Shown here piece after piece: positions 24,035 through 32,339 of a stretch of 32,459 nt of DNA; the first letter of the stretch is position 1; every line of letters starts with the position of its first letter. The position numbers and the translations under genes are program-made. Under the pieces are notes generated by a model. The model worked only from the letters and a program-made list of their open reading frames with translations, made no database searches and had not been told where the DNA came from. The DNA is from Gp13-AA77 sp036521995 (GTDB lineage Bacteria; Acidobacteriota; Terriglobia; UBA7540), in contig DATDGR010000333.1 of NCBI GenBank assembly GCA_036521995.1, positions 1-32,459 on the forward strand. The letters run 5' to 3'.

Positions 24035-25029
24035 ATACCCTCATTACTGGAGGAGCTGGATTCGCGGGCTCATACCTCGCCGAGCACCTTCTCGGACATG
24101 GACACAACGTCATCCTGCTGGCGCGCCCGGAAGACAGCCGCCGAGGGGTGCAGCATTTGCTTTCGCAGGTGCGCCTGGAAATCGCCGACCTGCGGGACTT
24201 CGCCCGGCTGCGCCAGGTTTTGAGCGAGATCCGGCCTGAGCGGGTTTATCACCTAGCGGCGTTTTCCTCGGTGGTCGATTCCTTTCAAAGGCCACGTGAG
24301 TGTCATGAGGTCAACTTCGGTGGCACGCTGAACCTTCTGGAGGCATGGCGCCAGCTTGAATTTGAGACCCGGATATTGGTGGTGAGCTCGTCGGACGTTT
24401 ACGGCCGCGTCCACGAGACCGAATTGCCTCTGCGAGAGGATTCACAGCTGCGGCCCGCAAGCCCGTACGCGGCAAGCAAGGCGGCGGCCGAGTTTCTCGC
24501 CATTCAGTCTTGGCTCAGTTACGGCTTGCCGGTGGTGAGGGTTCGCCCTTTCCATCACACGGGCCCCCGCCAGAGCCCTGCCTTTGTTTGCTCTGATCTG
24601 GCCCGTCAGGTAGCGGAGGTGGCCTGCGGCGTGCGCTCACCGGTTGTGTTCGTGGGCAATGCCGCTATCCGTCGCGACTTTTGCGACGTGCGAGACATTG
24701 TGCGCGGCTACGCGCTCTTGCTCGACAGGGGTCGGCCCGGAGAAGTCTACCAACTCTGTTCGGGGCGGGCGGTCTCAATCCAGGCCATCACCGAGATACT
24801 AGCAGCGAGGGCTCCAGTGCCGATTGAGGTGCGCGCGGATGCGCAAAAGGTGCGCTCTGGAGAATCCCCCGGACGGTGGGGTGATCCAACCAAGGCCCGC
24901 GTGGAAGTCGGATGGGAGCCAGCCTTTAGCCTGGAGGTAACGCTCGCTGAACTTGAGGCCTATTGGGAAAGGCAAATCCGCGAAGACGCGGCCCGAAGCG
25001 AGGCGCAAACGGTCAGCGTCAAGGTCTAG
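24031..25029 (+). CDS. rmd: GDP-6-deoxy-4-keto-sugar reductase (Rmd-like)
   Basis: The 332-residue extended SDR enzyme would reduce GDP-4-keto-6-deoxy-D-mannose to GDP-D-rhamnose. It has an ITGGAGFAGSYLAEHL nucleotide loop (residues 5-20), VSSSDVYG, and the catalytic YAASK at about 146-150. VRPFHHTGPRQSPAFVCSDL is the family's characteristic block; relatives usually have RPFNH, so a His replaces the Asn here. Translational coupling to gmd through an ATGA overlap means the two products are made together and act in sequence. A 4-epimerase or other 4-keto reductase, giving GDP-fucose, GDP-6-deoxytalose or a GDP-6-deoxyheptose, cannot be excluded from sequence alone. The C-terminal 20 residues are charged and variable. 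Confidence 0.85.
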   Translation: MNTLITGGAGFAGSYLAEHLLGHGHNVILLARPEDSRRGVQHLLSQVRLEIADLRDFARLRQVLSEIRPERVYHLAAFSSVVDSFQRPRECHEVNFGGTLNLLEAWRQLEFETRILVVSSSDVYGRVHETELPLREDSQLRPASPYAASKAAAEFLAIQSWLSYGLPVVRVRPFHHTGPRQSPAFVCSDLARQVAEVACGVRSPVVFVGNAAIRRDFCDVRDIVRGYALLLDRGRPGEVYQLCSGRAVSIQAITEILAARAPVPIEVRADAQKVRSGESPGRWGDPTKARVEVGWEPAFSLEVTLAELEAYWERQIREDAARSEAQTVSVKV

Positions 25030-25143
25030 CTTGCCGGCTCGCATCGGCGAGGATGATCGATGGCCTGCATCTCTCAGCTCAGGAGGTTCTGCTCACACAC
25101 CTGCAGGGTGTTTCGTGATCAGAACACGCATAAGTATTAGCTC

Positions 25144-26577
25144 ATGGCGGCAGGTATGAACCGAGTTCTCGAGGTCGTTTTAGCGGTGGTGTTGGTGGGC
25201 ACCGTTCTGAATTTTGGCGGGGTCAAGCCGCTGGCCTATTCTTTGATGGAGCTTGTCCTCTTCGCTGCCTTGCTGGCGCTTCTGATTCGCGCGACCTGGC
25301 AGGGGAGGCCGCAGCTTCGAGTCTCGATTTGGCCCCTACTCTTCGCGGCATGGACTGGCCTTCAGCTTGTGCCGCTTCCCGCCGGCCTGGTTCGTTGGCT
25401 TCAACCTGCGCGTTTCCAGGGCCCACCGGCCAACCTGGTCACTCCGGGCTGGCTCACGGTTAGTATCTATCCCCACGCTACACTTCTCCTTTGGGTCAGG
25501 TTTCTAGCCTATCTGGCTGCCTTTATCTTGGCGATTAACCTGTTTGACTCGCGCAGCAGGAGCAGCCTTCTGGTGCGTACGTTGATGGGGATCGGGCTCC
25601 TCGAGGCGGTGTATGGCTCAGTGGAATACCTCACGGGCTGGGAGCAAATTTTCACCTACAACAAGCAATATTACACGGGGATGGCCACCGGCACCTACAT
25701 CAACCATAACCACTTCGCAGGAGCCCTCGAACTGACCCTGCCCTTCCTGGCGGGCTCTGTCTTTTACTATTTCCGCCTGTGGCAGGAGAACCGCCGTAAA
25801 GCATTCTCCCGACCGGCACAAGCGGGCGCCCCGGCAGGGTTTCAAGCGATTGTCTACATTTTCCTGTTGATCGTCATGCTGGTGGCCCTGGTCCTTTCTC
25901 AATCGCGCGGAGGAATCCTGGGTGCCCTCGTAAGCCTATTGTTCATCGCTCTGCTGGCGCAGTTGCGGGTGCGCCGCAAGAGTTGGCTGCTAGGACTCCT
26001 TGTCTTCACGTTGGTCGCGGTTGGCTATGGACTTTGGATCGGATTGGGAGATGTTCTGCAGCGCTTCCAGACACTGAGCCATGGTACTCAGGACTATGAC
26101 ATCGCGACCCGCCTCGCTTTCTCTAGAGACGCACTGGGTATGATTCGCGATTATCCCTGGACAGGTTCGGGCCTCGGCACCTTTGTCGTGGCTTTCCGAC
26201 ACTACCAGGCAAACTTCACAACTCTCTTCATCGAACATCCGCACAATGATTATGTCGAGTTCGCGGCTGAAGCCGGGGTGGTGGGTGCGGCGCTGCTCTT
26301 CCTGCCCATCGCCTATCTTTTAATCAAGATGATCGCTACCTTTCTCTCCGATCCCCGCCGCTACCGTCCTTCCGTTCTGCTGGGCTGCGTTGGAAGCGTG
26401 CTCGCCATCTTGGTGCACAGCGTCATGGACTTCAACCTTCAGATTCCCGCCAACGCGCTGATCCTGGCGGTGGTGCTCGGGATCGGCTATAAAGCCGCCT
26501 GCGTAGAGCGGCGTGAGGAGGGAACCGAGCGATCACGCTCGGGTCAGGCCGTGCGCACCGTCGTCAGAAGGCATTAG
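25144..26577 (+). CDS. O-antigen ligase/polymerase (Wzy/WaaL) family membrane protein, second copy
   Basis: The 477-residue polytopic inner-membrane protein has about eleven hydrophobic helices. TGTYINHNHFAGALELTLPF in the middle and ALVLSQSRGGILGALVSLL at about 245-263 are conserved. The large loop has HPHNDYVEFAAEAGVVGAAL at about 365-384, and together these mark the O-antigen ligase domain. It belongs to the variant often linked with TPR proteins, and indeed a TPR protein gene ends head-on four bases after its stop. It could be the polymerase while the copy at 16959 is the ligase, or the reverse. ATG 25144 is annotated; ATG 25156 behind GGCAGGT is equally possible. Confidence 0.88.
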   Translation: MAAGMNRVLEVVLAVVLVGTVLNFGGVKPLAYSLMELVLFAALLALLIRATWQGRPQLRVSIWPLLFAAWTGLQLVPLPAGLVRWLQPARFQGPPANLVTPGWLTVSIYPHATLLLWVRFLAYLAAFILAINLFDSRSRSSLLVRTLMGIGLLEAVYGSVEYLTGWEQIFTYNKQYYTGMATGTYINHNHFAGALELTLPFLAGSVFYYFRLWQENRRKAFSRPAQAGAPAGFQAIVYIFLLIVMLVALVLSQSRGGILGALVSLLFIALLAQLRVRRKSWLLGLLVFTLVAVGYGLWIGLGDVLQRFQTLSHGTQDYDIATRLAFSRDALGMIRDYPWTGSGLGTFVVAFRHYQANFTTLFIEHPHNDYVEFAAEAGVVGAALLFLPIAYLLIKMIATFLSDPRRYRPSVLLGCVGSVLAILVHSVMDFNLQIPANALILAVVLGIGYKAACVERREEGTERSRSGQAVRTVVRRH

Positions 26578-26581
26578 GCAA

Positions 26582-27880
26582 TTAGCGCGCGGCGGCACTG
26601 TGCTCCGCCTCATCCAGCGGCTTGACACTGACGTCGTCGACCCAAACCTTGCCGGAGATCAGGTTGTCCAGCTTCTGGCTCGGCACCCGTGTGATCGCAA
26701 CGGTTACGTAATGCGTTTCTTTGGGAACGAAATCGACGGTCAGCAACGTCCAGCCGGCGTTGGTCCCCACGAGTTGTTCGGAGAACTTACTAAGCGCCGC
26801 CGGCTTTAAAGGGTCGAACACCCAAAGGCGAGGCCCGCTGTCAGTGGTAATGCCGTCTGTTTTCATATAGGCCTGGGCCTGGTATTCCACTCCAGGTGTC
26901 ACCTTCACCCAGTGGGTCACCGCCTGGTAAAACAGATTGCTTTTGCCGGAGAAGGAAATCAGCAAGGAGTGGCCACCGGAGTGAAAGACTGTGGTGTCCA
27001 GGGCAGTATAAACGCCAGGGGTAGGGTTGATTCGCCAGGCAAAGCCAAAGTACCTTGAGTCGGCCTCGAAATCTCCGTTGGAGAGGAGATTGCCGGCCTC
27101 GGTCGACTCTGAAATAAGGTGGCGTTGTTGCAACTCGGTCCAAGCCTGGTAGGCCTGATCCTCGAGGCCCGCGCGCATCAGAGTATCGATGTAAGTGCTC
27201 GCCAGCATCGGATCGAACTCACGGTGATCCGTGACGATTCGCTGCCAAACGCTCTCCGCTTCGGGGAGTTTATTGCGCCCGAGCAGATACCAGAGATACC
27301 GGATTTGAGTCTCGAGATTATCGGGGATGAGCGCCGCGAGAATCTGATCGCCGTTGCCGACCGCCTTCCACGCCGTGTCAAAGATTGCTTCATTAAACTG
27401 CTGGGTTCCGGCGAGTACCTTCTTGAAATGACGCAGGGCCTCATTGACGTCGCCGTGCAGCAGAAAGAAATTGGCGATGGCCCACTGAGCTCCGGACAGG
27501 TACGGGGCCAGGTAGTCAGCCCGCCGCAGGCTGGCTGCTGCCTGGTCAATCTGACCCCTGACTTCCTCGGCCGCACCGAGGTCGAGCCAGGCCTGCTCGT
27601 CGAGAGGGTTTAACTGAGCTGCCTGATTCAGCTCTTCGATGGCCCGAGTGGGATTAATGTCCGATAGACTGTACTCGTACAAGCGGCCGAGCTGTAAGTG
27701 GTACTCTGAATTGGAGGGATCCAGGCGCGACGCCAGTGCGAGGTCCTCCGTGCTGACCGTTTGCGAGACGACGTCCGCCAAGTAGGCTTTCCCAACCCAT
27801 AAGCTTAACGCCACAAAGACGATGGACTCCACTGCGATCAGCAGCACTTTCGAGAATGTTCCTCGCGGCGTCAATGGCAT
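26582..27880 (-). CDS. TPR protein with C-terminal carbohydrate-binding-like domain
   Basis: The 432-residue protein has one N-terminal membrane anchor (about residues 10-35, LLIAVESIVFVALSLWVG), then tetratricopeptide repeats from about 45 to 260. Examples are EYHLQLGRLYEY, AIEELNQAAQLNPLDEQAWLDLG and AAASLRRADYLAP. The last 150 residues (from NLLSNGDFEADSRYFGFAW) form a jelly-roll-like domain of the CBM4/9 type, ending KVWVDDVSVKPLDE. It would sit outside the inner membrane, bound by its helix, and could hold glycan or proteins of the assembly machine. It is convergent with the second O-antigen ligase gene, with only four bases between the stop codons, and downstream of the glycosylphosphotransferase gene on its own strand. 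ATG 27880 has AGG eight bases upstream. Confidence 0.82.
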   Translation of the reverse strand: MPLTPRGTFSKVLLIAVESIVFVALSLWVGKAYLADVVSQTVSTEDLALASRLDPSNSEYHLQLGRLYEYSLSDINPTRAIEELNQAAQLNPLDEQAWLDLGAAEEVRGQIDQAAASLRRADYLAPYLSGAQWAIANFFLLHGDVNEALRHFKKVLAGTQQFNEAIFDTAWKAVGNGDQILAALIPDNLETQIRYLWYLLGRNKLPEAESVWQRIVTDHREFDPMLASTYIDTLMRAGLEDQAYQAWTELQQRHLISESTEAGNLLSNGDFEADSRYFGFAWRINPTPGVYTALDTTVFHSGGHSLLISFSGKSNLFYQAVTHWVKVTPGVEYQAQAYMKTDGITTDSGPRLWVFDPLKPAALSKFSEQLVGTNAGWTLLTVDFVPKETHYVTVAITRVPSQKLDNLISGKVWVDDVSVKPLDEAEHSAAAR

Positions 27881-28095
27881 TTCCAAACCTGCGTCCTGAT
27901 AGGGCTGGCCGCACGCCCGGCCGCCGGCCTAACTCCAAACCTCGTACCAGCCTTGTCCGGGCAAAAAGTCAGGACCGGACCTAAGCCGCTCCGGGTCTCG
28001 GCCCTACGCTGCCATGGTGGCAGCCTGCCTCCAAGTCCACCCGCCAACCCTGGTGGAAATAATACGATCCCGCGCGCAGCGTGTGCGGCCACCGG

Positions 28096-29484
28096 CTAAT
28101 AGGCGTTCCGGTCACGAAATCCTCTCCAGAGAGTCAGCCAGAGAATCTTCAGGTCGAGCCCGAACGACCAGTTCTTCAGGTAGTACAGGTCGCATTCGAT
28201 GCGCCGGGCGATGGACGTGTCGCCACGCCAGCCATTCACCTGAGCCCAACCCGTGATGCCAGACCTCAGGAAGTGACGCACGTTATACTCCTCGATCTCT
28301 TCCGAGAACTTGTCAACGAAGTAGGGCCGCTCAGGACGCGGGCCTACCAGGCTCATGTCGCCGCGGATCACGTTCCACAGCTGGGGCAGCTCATCGAGAT
28401 TGAACTCCCGCAGAAAGCTGCCGAAAGCCGTGCGGCGGGAATCGGCTGCCGTGGTCCAGACCTGGTCGGAGACGTTCGCCGTCTGCGTACCCATCGTCCG
28501 GAATTTGTGAATCATAAACGGCCGGCCGTGCAGGCCCACCCTTTGCTGGGAGAAGAGCACCGGACCGGAAGAGGTCAGTTTCACCAGGATCGCGACCACA
28601 ACTATCACCGGCAGAAACACCACCAAGAGCGCGCTAGCTGCCACGAGATCAAACGAACGCTTTAGAACCGCATACACCAGCGAATCCGCCGGGCTGCGGT
28701 GCAAGTCCAGCACCGGAGTTCCAAAAACCTCGAAAACGGTGGCGCTGGCCGCCACTTCTTTCAAAAAGTCACACACCAGACGCGAAGGCACGGAGAAGCG
28801 GGCTAACGTCCGCTTCAACTCCGGCAACAGGCTGAGTTGCCCTAGAGGGAGCGCCACCAAGATCTCATCCAGCGGCTCGCGGCGGCACACGGATTCCAAG
28901 TCTTCCACTCCACCCAGGCGGCGCACGACTCCGCCGGGGTTCTCCCCGACGGCAATGTAGCCTACCACTTTGCACCGCACCCAGGAGTTCTCCCGGATGC
29001 GGCCGGCGACTCGTTCGGCATAGCCCCCGTCGCCCACGATGAGAATTCGAACGTCTTCCCTCGGGCTGGAACGCCGCCGTGCCAGCATGAGCAGGAGACG
29101 CGGCGTGATCAGTACCGAAATCAGATTCAGGAACGCTAAAAGCACGACGAAAAGACGCGAGAAGGAATAAGAGCGCATGAAAAACGCGCCAAAGAAGACC
29201 ACGGCGAGCGTCGCTGTGGTGACTACCACGGCCCGGCGGGTCCAGCGTGCAGGATTTGCGGCCATCCAAAGCTGGTCGAGTTCCGCGGCGCGGCACAATG
29301 CTCCCCAGGCGAGCGCCGCCACCAAGTAAAGAAGCACATAGTCCGAGAAACGGAAGTCCATCCGCACGGCGATCAACCCGGAGTGGAAGCGCAACCAAAA
29401 TGCCACCCAGTACGCGAATGTGAATGCAGCATAGAGACCGATCTTCAGGGCAGTCTGCTGAATGACGAGTTTGCTGCGGATCAT
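28096..29484 (-). CDS. Polyprenyl-phosphate glycosylphosphotransferase (WcaJ-like priming enzyme)
   Basis: The 462-residue enzyme starts repeat-unit synthesis by moving a sugar-1-phosphate, usually glucose, from UDP-sugar to undecaprenyl phosphate. The N-terminal part has four membrane helices (about 12-32, 47-65, 85-102, 110-133). A Rossmann-like middle domain follows (VRILIVGDGGYAERVAGRI at 145-163). The catalytic bacterial sugar transferase domain begins at about 273. It holds KRSFDLVAASALLVVFLPV (membrane re-entrant helix), RVGLHGRPFMIHKFRTM (315-331) and LDELPQLWNVIRGDMSLVGP (363-382), and the protein ends in the family-typical RNAY. ATG 29482-29484 fits the family length. It is the only priming enzyme seen in the window, so the cluster probably makes its glycan on this lipid. 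Confidence 0.93.
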   Translation of the reverse strand: MIRSKLVIQQTALKIGLYAAFTFAYWVAFWLRFHSGLIAVRMDFRFSDYVLLYLVAALAWGALCRAAELDQLWMAANPARWTRRAVVVTTATLAVVFFGAFFMRSYSFSRLFVVLLAFLNLISVLITPRLLLMLARRRSSPREDVRILIVGDGGYAERVAGRIRENSWVRCKVVGYIAVGENPGGVVRRLGGVEDLESVCRREPLDEILVALPLGQLSLLPELKRTLARFSVPSRLVCDFLKEVAASATVFEVFGTPVLDLHRSPADSLVYAVLKRSFDLVAASALLVVFLPVIVVVAILVKLTSSGPVLFSQQRVGLHGRPFMIHKFRTMGTQTANVSDQVWTTAADSRRTAFGSFLREFNLDELPQLWNVIRGDMSLVGPRPERPYFVDKFSEEIEEYNVRHFLRSGITGWAQVNGWRGDTSIARRIECDLYYLKNWSFGLDLKILWLTLWRGFRDRNAY

Positions 29485-29844
29485 AGGCGATTGATCAAAA
29501 GCCCGAGTCTGTCACGAGCAGGCGCCCGCACCCTGGAAATTGCCGGGCTTCGAGTTTTAGGACAGGCCTCGGCCGGCGTTGCCGGTCACTTGGCGCCCGG
29601 ACGGTCCCCCATCGTCGAGACGCACATCTCATAATATATCATTGAATGACGGCAAACTATGGGATACAGCCGGCATCGATATCGGTCGGTTTAGGGCTAA
29701 ACTCATTCATGAAAGGATCGAGTTCTTGGCGAAAACAGGGGAATCGCCCCTTCCGACTAGAATGAGCGCGTCAACGACGCACAGTGCACAATGGAGCGGC
29801 AGTCGCCAATGAATCAGTGTCCTCGGAAGGCAGGAGGTGAAGCC
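29485..29844. other. Intergenic region upstream of the priming enzyme
   Basis: This is about 360 bases without a convincing gene. The left part should hold the promoter of the minus-strand glycosylphosphotransferase, but no clear -35/-10 pair stands out. An AT-rich TATAATATATC lies at about 29630-29641. Short open frames here show no ribosome binding site or known motif. Confidence 0.5.
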
Positions 29845-30288
29845 CTATTGCTTTTTGACGAAAGTGACGTCGCAGGGGCGGCCTTCAACACGCTTGCCGG
29901 TTCCTTCCTTATCGGAGAACTTCCCCACAACGTGATAACCATAGGCAGTGCCCGCCGGACGATGGCCGACCGCGAATTCCTGCGCGCCGATCAGGCCCTT
30001 GGCGTAAATCTTGGCTGTCCCGTCAGGCTGAATATTCCCTTGAAGCTTCAGCCAGCCCGGCTTACCCGCGTCGCCTCTCTCGCCGTGGAGCACGCCGTCT
30101 TTCACGGTGGAAGAGAATTGAAAAGAGTAGCCCAGCGCCCCTGCTGCATTGCTGCATGAAACAGTGGTATCCCAGGTTCCGTCAAAACGCGTCGCGTCGT
30201 CTGCTCCCTGAGCTGCATTCAAGAACATGAGCGCAAGGCAAATACTCAGGCCAATCGGACGTCCCATGATAGCACCGCGAATTTGCAT
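29845..30288 (-). CDS. Small secreted protein of unknown function
   Basis: From the ATG at 30288 this is a 147-residue protein with a signal peptide (to about residue 28, cleaving after NAAQG). The mature domain begins FDGTWDTTVSCSNAAGALGY and includes VKDGVLHGERGDAGKPGWL, GTAKIYAKGLIGAQEFAVGH and EGRPCDVTFVKKQ. Two cysteines (VSCSN and RPCDV) could form a disulfide. This looks like a single small beta-barrel domain of a conserved exported family seen in soil proteobacteria and others; I know of no function. GGGGAA lies six bases before this ATG, which is why it was preferred to the upstream start at 30348 and the inner ATG at 30267. The neighbours give no clue. Confidence 0.75.
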   Translation of the reverse strand: MQIRGAIMGRPIGLSICLALMFLNAAQGADDATRFDGTWDTTVSCSNAAGALGYSFQFSSTVKDGVLHGERGDAGKPGWLKLQGNIQPDGTAKIYAKGLIGAQEFAVGHRPAGTAYGYHVVGKFSDKEGTGKRVEGRPCDVTFVKKQ

Positions 30289-30821
30289 TATGGTTTCCCC
30301 CCGCCGCCCGGCAGCATACATCTGACCGCCATCAAGTGCAACGGCCACTCAGGTGTGCCAGGTTTGCAGCTTTCCGCGCGGCACGAACACATCAACCGGT
30401 GACCCGCAGGCACGGGCGGCAGGATCTGGAGCGGCACGTCACAGACGGAGATCGGGAAGATTGGGGGGCGGAGCAGCAAGTTGAACTCGTCGAGCAACCC
30501 CGCTTAGAATCAATCTGGAAGTGCATGCGGGCCGGTGTTCGCCCAGGACTTCAAATCCGTCACAACTGATTAGTGAACGTTGGTAAGCGTTGGTGTTCAT
30601 GAGGAGTTGTCCCCGCTTGAGCATTCCTCATAGACAGTCCAAACCACCCCAAATTCAGACTCACCTACTACGTCTTCTACTACGGCAGCAAAGCAGCCTC
30701 TTGGTGGTCCTTGTCCTGAGTTTTTATGAAAAACTGAGGCCGAGCCTCACTCAGGCGACGGATGGCGGGGCTCTTTAGCCTGGCCTGAATTGGTTCGCGT
30801 CGATGCGAGCCTCGCCCGCAG
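30289..30821. other. Intergenic region with no gene recognised
   Basis: This is about 530 bases. Short open frames on both strands have no recognisable motif. Structures seen are the inverted repeat at 30715-30739, the partly overlapping GAGGC-CGA-GCCTC hairpin at 30736-30748, and a small stem TGAAC/GTTCA around a doubled GTTGGT near 30573-30598. It appears to be a boundary between the polysaccharide locus and the patchwork of broken genes to its right. Confidence 0.5.
30715..30739. repeat. 11-base near-perfect inverted repeat
   Basis: CCTGAGTTTTT at 30715-30725 faces AAAAACTGAGG at 30729-30739 across an ATG trinucleotide, with one mismatched position. On either strand this gives a hairpin whose arms include a run of five A or T. 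It is immediately followed by a second hairpin, GAGGC/GCCTC. It could act as a bidirectional terminator or be an end of decayed mobile DNA. Confidence 0.5.
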
Positions 30822-31540
30822 TCACGTCAACATACGGCATTGAATCTTGATTAAATCCAAACCACGCATACAGCTCCGCCAGCAATCTGTAAGTAACTCT
30901 GCCGGAAGAGCGTTTTCCGTGGGAATAGTGACAGTTACCGCGTGGCCATTTCCAGGTGCGGACCGTCGCTCGCCGAACTCGTAGATGTCAGAAACCGGGG
31001 CGTCACTGAGGCTGCAGGGCCTATTCCCCAGAGTCATGTCCCTTATGCTGAGCTGAAAGTTGATCTCATCCGGCCTGGGCTCAGCAAATTCGTAGACCCT
31101 TAGAGCCAGGTCGGAAAACAAGAGAGTGCTCTCGGCGAGGGCGAGGTTGTTTATTCTCCACCCTGTTTCGCCATCCGAGTGCATTCCCCAACAGAGGTGG
31201 AACCCGTCGCCAGGGCGAACAAGGATCAGAGCACCGTCTCTCCAGAGGTCGAGAATCCGATAGCGTGGTTGCCTCACCCGTCGGAACTCGCCTCTAATGA
31301 TCTCGGAAATGTCTCCGCCGCGGCCCGGATTGAATCCTACCCCTCTTCGCCGCGGAGGATTCTCCAGCAGGCGTACAACAGGCGCATCTCGGCCTTCAAA
31401 TAGGCTTGGAATTTGCGTCGCGCGATTTGGGAACGACGCGAGCGCGAACGTCGGCTGGCCTTCATACTCCAAGGCTGCTCGGCTCAGTGAGATGCGCTGG
31501 TCGATAACTTCAAGACCGATCGGTAGTTCCCGACCGCGGG
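30822..31540 (-). pseudogene. N-terminally truncated gene, possibly AlbA-domain (Schlafen-type) protein
   Basis: About 239 in-frame codons look like real protein: GLEVIDQRISLSRAALEYEG, ILDLWRDGALILVRPGDGFH, NNLALAESTLLFSDLALRVY and PAELLTDCWRSCMRGLDLI. The frame stays open beyond 31540 to 31754, but there it is only the antisense of an hsdS fragment, so the natural start and N-terminal domain are missing. The preserved part resembles my memory of the C-terminal region of proteins that carry an AlbA_2 DNA-binding domain and are often found beside type I restriction systems; this family call is tentative. It may still be expressed from a false start, but is most likely a remnant. Confidence 0.5.
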
Positions 31541-31545
31541 CTACT

Positions 31546-31779
31546 GCCATTGCGACAGGAATAGCCCAGAAAACCGTACCCCTTGGTGGACTACGGAAAG
31601 TGTCTGTTCCGCTGCCGCCTCTCGCCGAACAACATCGTATCGTCACCAAGGTCGATGAGCTGATGGCCCTCTGCGACAAGCTGGAAACGCGACTCACCAC
31701 AGCCCGAATCGAAAGCCATCGCCTCCTCGAAGCCGTCCTCCACGAAGCCCTCACCCCCTCGGTTGCGGGCGAAAACTAA
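31546..31779 (+). pseudogene. Type I restriction specificity subunit (HsdS), 3' fragment
   Basis: The codons from about 31546 give IATGIAQKTVPLGGLRKVSV followed by PLPPLAEQHRIVTKVDELMA, LCDKLETRLTTARIESHR and LLEAVLHEALT, ending at TAA 31777-31779. PLPPLAEQHRIV followed by the coiled-coil KVDELMALCDKLE is the classical C-terminal conserved region of HsdS, the DNA-specificity subunit of type I restriction-modification enzymes. Both target-recognition domains and the central repeat are missing, and there are no hsdM or hsdR genes in the window. The fragment starts abruptly at the broken 5' end of the minus-strand gene 30822-31540. Confidence 0.85.
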
Positions 31780-31827
31780 AGCGCGTCGGCGAGCACGCTA
31801 GAACTGGCATCAGGATGGTTTGCAGGC

Positions 31828-32115
31828 TTAGGCAACCTGGAAAGGAAGTTCACGCTTCAACCGGGCCTCGACGTTCCTCGCGACTTCCCAGACTACGTCG
31901 TAGTCAAGCTGGTGGGCTGCCGCAATCTTTTTGACCCCGTCGAACCACTGTTGACGCCACTCATCGGGGGGACGCCTCGCCTTGCCCGAGTCGCGGAACT
32001 CCCGTTCTCCCGTCCCCTTAGCCAAAAGCAAATGGTCGGCCAAAAGACTAATCTCCGACTCGAGTAAGTCATGCTTGAGGATTACACCGAAACCGCAAAG
32101 GCGCTTGGCATCCAT
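31828..32115 (-). CDS. Short hypothetical protein, possibly a fragment
   Basis: From ATG 32115 the product is about 95 residues. The C-terminal half reads as sound protein: GKARRPPDEWRQQWFDGVKK, then IAAAHQLDYDVVWEVARNVE and a short basic tail, with predicted helices. The frame is open to a TTG at 32211, but no good ribosome binding site is seen at either start and the first residues look weak, so an N-terminal truncation is possible. I do not recognise the family. It lies among broken genes and may itself be a remnant of the same rearranged segment. Confidence 0.45.
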   Translation of the reverse strand: MDAKRLCGFGVILKHDLLESEISLLADHLLLAKGTGEREFRDSGKARRPPDEWRQQWFDGVKKIAAAHQLDYDVVWEVARNVEARLKRELPFQVA

Positions 32116-32339
32116 GTGAACTATCTTCACCGGGTGATAAGGACTCTGGGCCCTAAACCCGCACTTCGGCAGCCGGGAGGCAACATTGCGACCGGCTCTT
32201 AAAGCATCCAAGCTGACTAATATCTTTACTTATATCTCGTTTTCTGTGAGCATAAGCCCCATCAACGCCAGAGGCCGGGAGGCGACGCGGGACAACTGAT
32301 CGCTTCGAAGAATGAAGCCGGCACACAAGGAGGGGGTCC

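Noticed and set aside
30519..30600. Possible selenocysteine tRNA: GGACTTCAAATCC looks like a tRNA-Sec anticodon arm.
   Set aside because: The expected 3' acceptor strand (GCACTTCC) is absent, the D-stem pairs poorly, and there is no TTCRA-type T-loop downstream. The match is probably chance.
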